Shown one piece after another: positions 45,410 to 53,617 of a DNA stretch of 64,000 nt (the stretch's first letter is position 1; every line of letters begins with the position of its first letter). Position numbers and translations under genes: made by a program. Under the pieces are notes generated by a model. That model worked only from the letters and a program-made list of their open reading frames with translations, searched no databases and was not told the origin of the DNA. Source of the DNA: Leptospira ainazelensis (GTDB taxonomy: Bacteria > Spirochaetota > Leptospiria > Leptospirales > Leptospiraceae); contig NZ_JAFFPT010000032.1 of assembly GCF_016918785.1 (NCBI RefSeq), forward strand, positions 1-64,000, written 5' to 3'.

Positions 45410-46236
45410 ATCGCTTCTCTGTATTGGTGTTCTTGGGATGAAAAAATTTCTTTGGCTAAGTGGAGATTGTCCTCTTCGTCGGGATGAAAAGAAACCCGAA
45501 AGTATCGAAACGCGGCCCGCATCGTTAAAGGCAAAACTTTCTCTTTTGTAAAGAGAAGTCGAAAGAGTTCTCTCTGAGTTTGAAATCGAAAAAGAATTCC
45601 ATCCTGCCAGAGAAACAGCAAAACCGCAACAAACGTAAAGGCGAAAAAAATTCCGGACGCGATACACATTCCCATCACACGAATCCAATAACTCTGTGTT
45701 ACCTCTTTCAAGACGTCAAAGGCCGCCGACTTGTGTTCCAACTCTTCGGCCGCGTGCCACTCAAAGAGCCTTCTCATCTCAGGATGAGCCGGCTTGAGAA
45801 GTCCGCTTCTCAAACCGAGATCCGCGACGAGAGAAGTATAATGTTCCAGACCGGCGACGGCGGCCAGATTCATTCTTTCGGAAAAAAGTTTTTCCAAAAG
45901 ACCAAAGGCGAACCAAACCACAAAATTCATAAAACCTTCGAATCGATACCCTTGGTCTTTGAGATTTTGCCAGAACTTTTTGTGTTCCCCCGCGTGTTGA
46001 GCTTCCTGACCCACAAAGGCGATCGCGTTTCTTTTTACCTTGCCCTCTTTGAGTTTCGGTATTTGTCTCTGAATCGTTCTGATAAAGTATTTTTCCCCTT
46101 CCGGAAAGAGAATCGTCCAAGCGTTCAATACGTGGGTAAGAGACGCGTTTCCTCCGCACCAATGTTTTGGCACGTCGCTCGAAAATTGGAATCTGGGTTT
46201 TCGGACCGGATAATCCGGTTTTTGGATCTGATTCAT
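45406..46236 (-). CDS. Predicted metal-dependent hydrolase (PF10118 family)
   Basis: The 276-residue helical protein has ferritin-like metal motifs: EAQHAGEHKKFW, GLEHYTS and WHAAEELEHKS, giving Glu and His ligands for a di-metal site. A hydrophobic segment at about residues 180-210 could touch the membrane. PF10118 members are called metal-dependent hydrolases, but their reaction is poorly known. It is first in a unit with the SDR gene. The palindrome AGAATATTCT lies 26 bases upstream of its start. Confidence 0.82.
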   Translation of the reverse strand: MNQIQKPDYPVRKPRFQFSSDVPKHWCGGNASLTHVLNAWTILFPEGEKYFIRTIQRQIPKLKEGKVKRNAIAFVGQEAQHAGEHKKFWQNLKDQGYRFEGFMNFVVWFAFGLLEKLFSERMNLAAVAGLEHYTSLVADLGLRSGLLKPAHPEMRRLFEWHAAEELEHKSAAFDVLKEVTQSYWIRVMGMCIASGIFFAFTFVAVLLFLWQDGILFRFQTQRELFRLLFTKEKVLPLTMRAAFRYFRVSFHPDEEDNLHLAKEIFSSQEHQYREAI

Positions 46237-46378
46237 AGTTGTTCCATTCGCATTCTTATTTTAGAATATTCTTCTTTTATTGTATACTTCATAGGGATAA
46301 AAAATAAGATCGAGACATTCTTCCTTACGGAACCTTCTTTCCAAAATATCTCAATTTTTAGAAACATTTCAGTCCGTC

Positions 46379-47350
46379 TTAAGCTACTCCTACCTTGAGT
46401 TTTGTCGTTTTCGTCTTCGACAACGAGGAAACCTTTTTCGTCTTTGAAATCCTTTCCGATTCTTTCCAGAAACGAACGTGTGGAAGATCCTCGTCGAGCC
46501 AGAACGCGTCGGTGTCGCTTACGACTAAGATCTCTTCCCATTTTACTCCGAAACTTTCTTCCGCTCTGGAACCCGAATGGATCTTTCCGATATGCGGCTC
46601 GACTGCCCAAAGCCCCGCGTCTACTCGGGACTTTGTAAATTCTCCCCAGAGTGGAGAGGCGTTGGAAGAAGGAGCAAAGATTCCTTTTAAAATCTGAGGA
46701 ACCAAATAAAGAAAGGTCTGCGGTGGAAAACCTAGCAGCCTGCCCGCTGGAAAATTAGAAGCCGGAACCTTTCCGACTTTGTGACCAAGAACCCCGTTAG
46801 GATAAATCGTATGACAATTGGAATAGCCGAGATCGTGGATGAGATCGTCGCAGACTTGATAGATATCGCCCATGTTTTTTTCGGCCCGGACCAATTCTAA
46901 GATGAGAGTTCTGAATTCTTTGAGATCCTTGAGTCCTTGTTCCACTTCGGAATTTTTTCCGAAGGAGAAAGAATATCCCACGTCCGCGGTCACACCTTTC
47001 ACGTTAGGCGCAACATCCAGGATCACCGCCATTCCTTCCTTTAACTTTCGATTGGATGGTTGAAACTGAAATCCGAAGTGCGGAAGAAGTCCTTCGCCTC
47101 CGATCCGTTTCCAAGTGAGAGGTCTTCTGAATCCTCGAAAGCAGGTTCGATCTCCGAACCACGCAAATCCGTAATGAAAGAAATTCTTTCCCCCCCTTTC
47201 GTAAATATAAGAATCGATCAAAGAAGCCGCGGTTTTTTCAGTCATTCCGGCCACGAGGCGGCCGCGGACCCATTCCACGGCATCGTATGCAAGTTTTTGC
47301 ACATTCTTAAAATCGTTTAGATCGGCGGCCGTATAATACTCTCGAGACAT
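46379..47350 (-). CDS. M24-family metallopeptidase (aminopeptidase P-like)
   Basis: The product is 323 residues. It has a pita-bread fold with all five metal ligands: Asp in VILDVAP, Asp in TADVGYS, His in VLGHKVG, Glu in AVEPHIG and Glu in KWEEIL. It lacks the N-terminal creatinase domain of full aminopeptidase P. The last 30 residues are basic and Ser/Thr-rich. It is probably a cytoplasmic peptidase acting on X-Pro or related dipeptides. It lies on the same strand as, and upstream of, the PF10118 gene, with a 142-bp gap. Confidence 0.85.
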   Translation of the reverse strand: MSREYYTAADLNDFKNVQKLAYDAVEWVRGRLVAGMTEKTAASLIDSYIYERGGKNFFHYGFAWFGDRTCFRGFRRPLTWKRIGGEGLLPHFGFQFQPSNRKLKEGMAVILDVAPNVKGVTADVGYSFSFGKNSEVEQGLKDLKEFRTLILELVRAEKNMGDIYQVCDDLIHDLGYSNCHTIYPNGVLGHKVGKVPASNFPAGRLLGFPPQTFLYLVPQILKGIFAPSSNASPLWGEFTKSRVDAGLWAVEPHIGKIHSGSRAEESFGVKWEEILVVSDTDAFWLDEDLPHVRFWKESERISKTKKVSSLSKTKTTKLKVGVA

Positions 47351-47449
47351 TCTTCCTCTCCTCTCAAACTCTCGGAAGCGAGTTCGGTTCGGAGATTGTA
47401 ACGTATGTTACGGGAGTAATCGTCCAATCTTATGATTTCCGACCGCTTT

Positions 47450-48547
47450 TTAGATTTTTTTTCTCCACTCTGCGGGAGTCATTCCGGCGATTTTTAAGAA
47501 TTGAGCGTTGAATGTGGACTTCGTATTAAAACCGACCTCGAAGCCGATCGAAAGAATCGTCTTTTCCGGTTCTTCGAGAAGAATCTTTTTGGCCTCTCTC
47601 ACTCGGAATCCGTTGATGAATTCGTTAAAATTCTTTTCATACAATTCGTTGAGGATCCGAGAAAGCTGATGCGGAGTGATGAGAAGTTTTTCGGCGAGAT
47701 CCTGCATCCGCAATTCTTCCTCTCGATAAATTTTTTCCTCTTCCATAAGTTCGTTCAGACGAGTTCGGATCGCATCCAGGTTGAGTCCGCCTAACTGCGT
47801 TTTCTCGTATCGTTTTTGTTGTAATTCCAACTTGAGAGAATTGAAGAAGTTCGGATATCGCGCCGTGAACACAAAGACGAGTCCGTTCCCAAACGTCATC
47901 AAAACAGAAGCAAACGCGAATAGTTTTGGAAAATCAAGGTAGAATCCGATTCCGGAAAGTTGAACCGATACGATCGTGATCAGAAGAATCCAGGACGCAA
48001 GCCTGGATAGATGGAAGTCGATCTCTCGAAAGGATTTCCAAAAAAGATAGACCGAATAAAAACAATAGAACGTTAGGTGGAGATAACCGATTCCGATCAG
48101 AAGAGAAATCGGACTTTTGCCTCGATGTACAAACGCGTCCTGAATGAGTTCCGATTTCGAATCCATCGGAAAAAGAAAAAAAATCATCTCGCAAAGAATC
48201 GCCAGATACGCCGGAAAAAAATGTCTCTTGAGGGGAATCTTTTTTTCCAGTGCAAATTCGAGCATTCTTCCCAAGACAAGGAGAAGTACGGGGCCCATCG
48301 CAAAGAGGGACGAAAAAAAGAAGATCCAAAGAAACGGATACCCGCCCGTTCCGGGAACCGATACCAAACCGATCCGAGATTCCACGGAGGCCATAAGAAA
48401 GGCCAAAAAAAACATCCCCGTAAATTCTTCTCCACGTTTGTGTTTGGCGAGCTCGGTAAAAAAAAGGAGGATACAATATCCCGGACCAAGTTGAATCAAA
48501 AATTGGAGACCAAGCCAGAGTAGATCCGGAGCTGAAATCGGGTGCAT
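47450..48547 (-). CDS. AraC-family regulator with an N-terminal membrane domain
   Basis: The product is 365 residues. Residues 1-230 hold about seven hydrophobic helices, and residues about 260-365 form an AraC-type double helix-turn-helix (ITPHQLSRILNELYEKNFNEF, then ILSIGFEVGFNTKSTFNAQF and GMTPAEWRKK). A membrane-embedded sensor directly joined to an AraC DNA-binding domain suggests one-component signalling at the inner membrane. It is divergent from the citrate-synthase-like gene, with 116 bp between the starts, so it may regulate that gene (inference). Confidence 0.85.
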   Translation of the reverse strand: MHPISAPDLLWLGLQFLIQLGPGYCILLFFTELAKHKRGEEFTGMFFLAFLMASVESRIGLVSVPGTGGYPFLWIFFFSSLFAMGPVLLLVLGRMLEFALEKKIPLKRHFFPAYLAILCEMIFFLFPMDSKSELIQDAFVHRGKSPISLLIGIGYLHLTFYCFYSVYLFWKSFREIDFHLSRLASWILLITIVSVQLSGIGFYLDFPKLFAFASVLMTFGNGLVFVFTARYPNFFNSLKLELQQKRYEKTQLGGLNLDAIRTRLNELMEEEKIYREEELRMQDLAEKLLITPHQLSRILNELYEKNFNEFINGFRVREAKKILLEEPEKTILSIGFEVGFNTKSTFNAQFLKIAGMTPAEWRKKI

Positions 48548-48663
48548 AGGAAATGCGAGAAGGAAAGCCGACCCCGAAGTTTTGTCCAGAAGAATCGGGA
48601 AAAATCGACGTTCGCAAAATTAGAAGAATTGACGCATACCATTCTCCGAGGTTCCCTATCGGT

Positions 48664-49944
<1,281 letters not shown>

Positions 49945-49950
49945 ACTACG

Positions 49951-50127
49951 ATGCAGAACCCGAGATGGAAAGACTGGCTCTCCCAAGCCGAAAGAGATTT
50001 GGAATGAGCGGAAGCTTCTTTACAATCGGGTTTTTTTGCGCAGACGTGTTTTGTCTGTCAGCAAGTGGGGGAAGCCGTCGCATTTGCGGAAAAATTGATC
50101 GGCATCGTAAAAGAAAAACTCCGATGA
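49951..50127 (+). pseudogene. Decayed HEPN-domain toxin gene
   Basis: The frame starts ATG at 49951, six bases after the citrate-synthase stop. It reads MQNPRWKDWLSQAERDLE, stop (TGA, 50005-50007), then AEASLQSGFFAQTCFVCQQ. This is the first half of a HEPN domain; family members usually have Trp (TGG) where the TGA stands. The frame then jumps to AFAEKLIGIVKEKL, which looks like the last HEPN helix, so about 50-60 residues are missing. The final TGA overlaps the ATG of the MNT gene, as in intact hepT-mntA pairs. It should be inactive as a toxin. Confidence 0.75.
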
Positions 50128-50471
50128 GCGTAATCGTTTTCCCGAAAAGAGATCCCCTCGGCGGAATGACTCGAGAAGAACTGATCCAAAAAATTCAATC
50201 GTCTCTTCGGGAAAAAGTAAACAAGACGTTTTTATTCGGAAGTGTTGCAAGAAATTCGGAGCACGCTTATAGCGACGTGGACCTGATCGTAATTACAAAA
50301 ACGGATCTTCCCTTTTTAAAAAGACAGGAACTTTTTCCGGAACTTCTAAAACTTCCCGTCGAGTGGAACTTATTCGTTTATACGGAAGAAGAATGGGAAA
50401 AAATCCGAGAACAAAGCCAATATCCCGGTTTTTGGAAAACGGTCTTTGCAGAAATGATTCCACTTTTGTAA
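50124..50471 (+). CDS. MNT-type nucleotidyltransferase antitoxin (MntA-like)
   Basis: The product is 115 residues from the ATG overlapping the decayed HEPN frame. It contains the minimal nucleotidyltransferase motif GSVARNSEHAYSDVDL, which fits GSX10DXD of MntA antitoxins exactly, at about residues 38-53. The third acidic residue is probably the Glu in VEWNLFVY. MntA proteins adenylylate and silence HEPN ribonucleases. Here the partner is broken, yet this gene is intact. An earlier in-frame ATG (49965) lies inside the HEPN remnant and is rejected. Confidence 0.83.
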   Translation: MSVIVFPKRDPLGGMTREELIQKIQSSLREKVNKTFLFGSVARNSEHAYSDVDLIVITKTDLPFLKRQELFPELLKLPVEWNLFVYTEEEWEKIREQSQYPGFWKTVFAEMIPLL

Positions 50472-50774
50472 TATACTTCTTTCAAAGTATAGTTTCGTTT
50501 TGATTCTCAACACGGATCCAAAATCGTTCGAATCTCCAACCCCCGTCCTCTGATTTGTTTCTTTTCACTCGACATTCGGTTTGATACAATCCCAATCCCC
50601 ATTCTTATAAAAACTGCTGTTAGAAATGGTCGAAAATTTTCCAAAGGGCGTTGGCGATTCTCCCGTAAAAATTCTTCTTCCGATCGAAAAAGGTTTCTTC
50701 AGAACAGCCCCTTTCTTCAAGACGTTTCGTTCGTTTTGTTCTATCATAGAAAGATCTTTCATCCAAGAGGTTCT
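50472..50774. other. Intergenic region
   Basis: About 300 bp with no convincing gene. A small hairpin ATACTT/AAGTAT lies just after the MNT stop. The ribosome binding site AGAGG stands before the ATG at 50775. A minus-strand frame through here is an antisense shadow of the next gene. Confidence 0.45.
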
Positions 50775-51176
50775 ATGAATTTTAGAATGCCAAATCATTT
50801 CAAAGCCGCATACAAAGAGGAACTTGCTTCGTATCGTTCCAAACTCAAAGAGAAGGATTGGAGAGAAGCTTGGAAATTTCTGGAGAGAGCTCATCTGATC
50901 GGTCAATACCATCCGGTCCCGCATACGGGGATTCATTTTAGAATGCTCGTTTTCGCAGTTAGAACCGGAAATGGAAGAGAATTTTTCGGTCAACTCCTGC
51001 GGGTTTCCGTCGGAGGATTGGGTTCTCTTTTCAATCGGGTTCCGGTAGGAAATACGGGTGGAGCGAATGTTCCGATCCTTGCATCACTTCCTCTTCCGGA
51101 AGATTTGCGGGAACTCCTTGCGAACGCGGATACTAGCGGGAAAGGTTTATCGGGACTGAAAGGGAAGTTTTCTTAA
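50775..51176 (+). CDS. DUF3703-family protein
   Basis: The product is 133 residues, starting at the ATG with AGAGG seven bases before it. The conserved core is WREAWKFLERAHLIGQYHPVPHTGIHFRM, which matches DUF3703 (PF12487), followed by a Gly-rich NTGGANVPILASLPLPEDL. The family is small and uncharacterised and is often near metal or stress genes. There is no signal peptide. It is a single gene followed by a repeat region. Confidence 0.78.
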   Translation: MNFRMPNHFKAAYKEELASYRSKLKEKDWREAWKFLERAHLIGQYHPVPHTGIHFRMLVFAVRTGNGREFFGQLLRVSVGGLGSLFNRVPVGNTGGANVPILASLPLPEDLRELLANADTSGKGLSGLKGKFS

Positions 51177-51221
51177 GAGGCGCTGAAGGAAGGCGGGTTT
51201 GTGCGAAGCCGAGGATTTTTG

Positions 51222-51290
51222 GGAGTTCCCACATCCCTCGGAAGACCAAAGTTCTTCTGTGGAGTTCGAAAAGTAGGAACTCACACTTTT
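51222..51290. repeat. 69-bp repeat, copy 1
   Basis: It starts GGAGTTCCCACATCCCTCGG and ends GTAGGAACTCACACTTTT. The left and right ends are complementary (GGAGTTCC/GGAACTCA-type), so the unit can fold as a stem-loop. It differs from copy 2 at only a few positions. Confidence 0.8.
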
Positions 51291-51334
51291 CTCGGAGACG
51301 TCCCTTCACGGCAAATCCCGAAAAGAAAAACGAT

Positions 51335-51403
51335 GGAGTTCCTACATTCCTCGGAAGACCAAAGTTTTTCTGTGGAGTTCGAAAAAGTAGGAACTCACAC
51401 TTT
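51335..51403. repeat. 69-bp repeat, copy 2
   Basis: It starts GGAGTTCCTACATTCCTCGG and ends GTAGGAACTCACACTTT. The end arms GAGTTCCTAC and GTAGGAACTC are perfect inverted repeats. It lies 44 bases after copy 1 and 68 bases before the stop of the cytochrome peroxidase gene on the other strand. Confidence 0.8.
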
Positions 51404-51471
51404 GTACAAAAAAGACCGGCCAATCGCGTTAGCAACCGCCGGCTGAATAGGTTTCAATTCTGTAAGTCCAG

Positions 51472-52461
51472 TTAATTAGACCTCTTCTTATCGGTCAACG
51501 CCTTCAAGAAAGTGACAATTGACTTTGTATCCGAATCCGAAAGATCTTTCCCGAGCTGAAGATGGGCCATTTTTTTCACGGCATCCTCCAGAGAAGCGAC
51601 TTTCCCGTCGTGAAAATAAGGACCGGTGATCGCAATATTTCTGAGAGAGGGAACTTTAAAAACAAAAGCATCCGCAGGATTTTTCGTAACCGCAACGCGG
51701 CCTTTGTCGGTGGTATTTTCATACGGATTCACCTGACCTAATTTCCGGAAAGAATTTCCGCCCAAAAGAGGACCTACGTGACAAGCCGTACAACCGGTCG
51801 CCAGAAACTTCTCCAGACCTTCTTGTTCTTCCGAAGAAAGGGCCTTGTGATCTCCATTCTGAAAATCGTCAAAACGGTCTTTCGTGACAAGGGTTCTCTC
51901 GAAAGCGGCGATCGCACCCGCGAGATTTTCATAGGTGATTTTTTTATCGTCTTTAGGAAAGGCCTTTCCAAAAAGATCCTGGTATTCGGAGATCGCGCCG
52001 ATTTTCTTTTCCACTTCGGCTGCGCTTGGCATCGCCATTTCCACAGGATTTAGAATCGGACCTTTCGCCTGTTCTTTCAAATCCTTCGCTCTTCCATCCC
52101 AAAACTGAGCGATGTGAAAACCCGCGTTCAAAACGGTAGGAGAATTTCTGTCTCCATTCTTCCCAAAGGCTCCCGGAGAAGTCGGAAGATTGTCAACGCC
52201 TGCGCCTTTCCCGGCGACGTTGTGACAGGAATTACAAGCCTGCGTGTCGTTTGCGGAAAGTCTCTTTTCAAAGTATAACTTTTCCCCGAGTTGGACCAAT
52301 TCAGGCGTATCCCCTTCTCCGCCCGGAACTTTTTCCGGAATGGTTCCGAAGATTTTTTTGGAATCTTCGATCAGTTTTTTCGTCTTTTCAGACGGCCCAC
52401 AGGAAACCAAAACAACCCCGAGGAGCGCCAAAAACAGGACTCCGAATGTAGATTTTTTCAT
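51472..52461 (-). CDS. ccp: Cytochrome c peroxidase, lipoprotein
   Basis: The 329-residue protein starts with a lipoprotein signal ending LVSC (Cys21). Two haem sites are present, CNSCH (about residue 80) and CTACH (about 227), with the normal spacing of bacterial dihaem cytochrome c peroxidases; HIAQFWDGRAKDL and ITGPYFHDGKVASLEDAV are also typical. It reduces hydrogen peroxide in the periplasm with electrons from small cytochromes. AGAGGAAC precedes the ATG. Its promoter carries two Fur/PerR-type palindromes, so peroxide or metal control is likely. It is distinct from the dihaem protein at 7349. Confidence 0.92.
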   Translation of the reverse strand: MKKSTFGVLFLALLGVVLVSCGPSEKTKKLIEDSKKIFGTIPEKVPGGEGDTPELVQLGEKLYFEKRLSANDTQACNSCHNVAGKGAGVDNLPTSPGAFGKNGDRNSPTVLNAGFHIAQFWDGRAKDLKEQAKGPILNPVEMAMPSAAEVEKKIGAISEYQDLFGKAFPKDDKKITYENLAGAIAAFERTLVTKDRFDDFQNGDHKALSSEEQEGLEKFLATGCTACHVGPLLGGNSFRKLGQVNPYENTTDKGRVAVTKNPADAFVFKVPSLRNIAITGPYFHDGKVASLEDAVKKMAHLQLGKDLSDSDTKSIVTFLKALTDKKRSN

Positions 52462-52482
52462 ACCAGTTCCTCTCTCTATTTA

Positions 52483-52534
52483 TTTTAGAATGATTCTAAA
52501 AATGGATTCTATTTAGAATCATTCTAAAAGACAA
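52483..52534 (-). promoter_or_regulatory. Promoter with two Fur/PerR-type operators (for ccp)
   Basis: On the minus strand, -35 TTGTCT (52534-52529) and -10 TAGAAT (52511-52506) are separated by exactly 17 bases. The spacer is itself a perfect palindrome, TTTAGAAT-G-ATTCTAAA on this strand (52528-52512). A second palindrome, TTTTAGAAT-C-ATTCTAAAA, spans 52501-52483, over the predicted start site. The centres are 28 bases apart. Binding here would block transcription. The 8-1-8 form fits the Fur/PerR family. Confidence 0.75.
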
Positions 52535-52541
52535 TTCTTTT

Positions 52542-53507
52542 TCAGGTCTTCTTTCGCTTTTTCCTCTCAATCTGGAAGACCAGCCCCTGGGCGTTGATCT
52601 TAGAATCAAACCCAAGAAGCATTTCTTCCCTTTCCCCCACGGCAATTCCTTGTGTGGAAATTTCTCTTTCCAAATAAGAACGAATTCTTCCCGTACAAAA
52701 TTCCAAAAGAGGTTCTCCCTCCAAACCCGATCTTTCCCCGGAGGAAAGAATGTTTTGCATCGCGTGAAGTCCCTGTTTCATCTGGCGTGCGCCGGATGGT
52801 AGATCCTTCCAAACGCCGAAATGAGTCAGATAAGCCTTATCGGCTCCAGTCGCGAGAATCGTATCCACCGTGTTCATCGCCTCCTCCGCGTCAAAATCGG
52901 TCGGAGTTGTGGAAGGATACAAAACCGGATTTTTGCCGACCGCAAATTCCCTATAACCGAGACCGAAAGAATCTCCGGTAAAAATCCCGTTACTCAAAGA
53001 ATCATAGATACAAAAATGATGATTTGCGTGACCGCGTGTATGATAGAATTTGAATATTCTTTTTCCCCATCGAATCTCCTCCCCGTCTTCCGGACTTTTC
53101 ACTCGATCCGCCGGAACCGGAATGATTTCACCGTAGAGTTTTTTGAAATTCTCCTCTCCGTAAACTTGGATCGAACTCTGGACCAGTCTTTCGGGTGATA
53201 TAAGATGTTTTGCCGCTTTTGGATGTGCGAGAATGGTCGCGTTCGGACAGTGTTTTGCAAGAAGTCCGGTTCCTCCCGCGTGATCGAGATGAACGTGAGT
53301 TACGATGATGTATTTTACGTCTTCCGGTTTAAGTCCGACCTTTGCCAATTCTTCCAGAAGAATCGGAACCGCGTGATTTGTATTGTTTTCGACAAAGGCC
53401 GCCTCGTTCCCTTCCACAACAAGATAAGCGCAAGCGACGCCGGGGGAAATATAATCGCAGTCGATCGTAAACAATCCGGGAAAGGGTTCTTTCTCAAAAG
53501 GCGGCAT
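52542..53507 (-). CDS. Metallo-beta-lactamase-fold hydrolase
   Basis: The 321-residue cytoplasmic protein has an MBL-fold domain in residues about 15-225: THVHLDHAGG (HxHxDH), the His in FYHTRGHANHHF, and the Asp in FTGDSFG, which together bind two metals. A C-terminal helical extension follows. Relatives hydrolyse thioesters or other esters, and the substrate here is unknown. The start lies near 53507, with GGAGAATC just upstream. The ccp gene follows 80 bases downstream with its own promoter. Confidence 0.87.
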   Translation of the reverse strand: MPPFEKEPFPGLFTIDCDYISPGVACAYLVVEGNEAAFVENNTNHAVPILLEELAKVGLKPEDVKYIIVTHVHLDHAGGTGLLAKHCPNATILAHPKAAKHLISPERLVQSSIQVYGEENFKKLYGEIIPVPADRVKSPEDGEEIRWGKRIFKFYHTRGHANHHFCIYDSLSNGIFTGDSFGLGYREFAVGKNPVLYPSTTPTDFDAEEAMNTVDTILATGADKAYLTHFGVWKDLPSGARQMKQGLHAMQNILSSGERSGLEGEPLLEFCTGRIRSYLEREISTQGIAVGEREEMLLGFDSKINAQGLVFQIERKKRKKT

Positions 53508-53617
53508 AAAGATTCTCCTGATTTCAGAATCGAAATTCCTCTACAAACGTCGCAAGGCGTTTTTTCTATTTAAGAATCCCGGTAAACCGGATCTCTTTGC
53601 TCGGAGCAAAGTTTATT

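Noticed and set aside
45410..45688. N-terminal extension of the SDR protein
   Set aside because: It lies wholly inside the PF10118 gene in another frame, and the SDR core starts at 45409.
48553..48663. N-terminal extension of the citrate-synthase-like protein
   Set aside because: The family starts at the MSEF methionine, which has its own ribosome binding site.
50005..50007. In-frame TGA read as selenocysteine
   Set aside because: The position is Trp in HEPN relatives, no Sec insertion element was seen, and the same frame also carries an internal deletion, so decay is simpler.
50505..50530. GTTCGAATC-like stretch as a tRNA T-arm
   Set aside because: The flanking bases do not pair and no acceptor or anticodon stem can be built.
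51181..51471. Repeats read as a short CRISPR array
   Set aside because: There are only two 69-bp units with internal dyad symmetry, one 44-bp gap and no cas genes.
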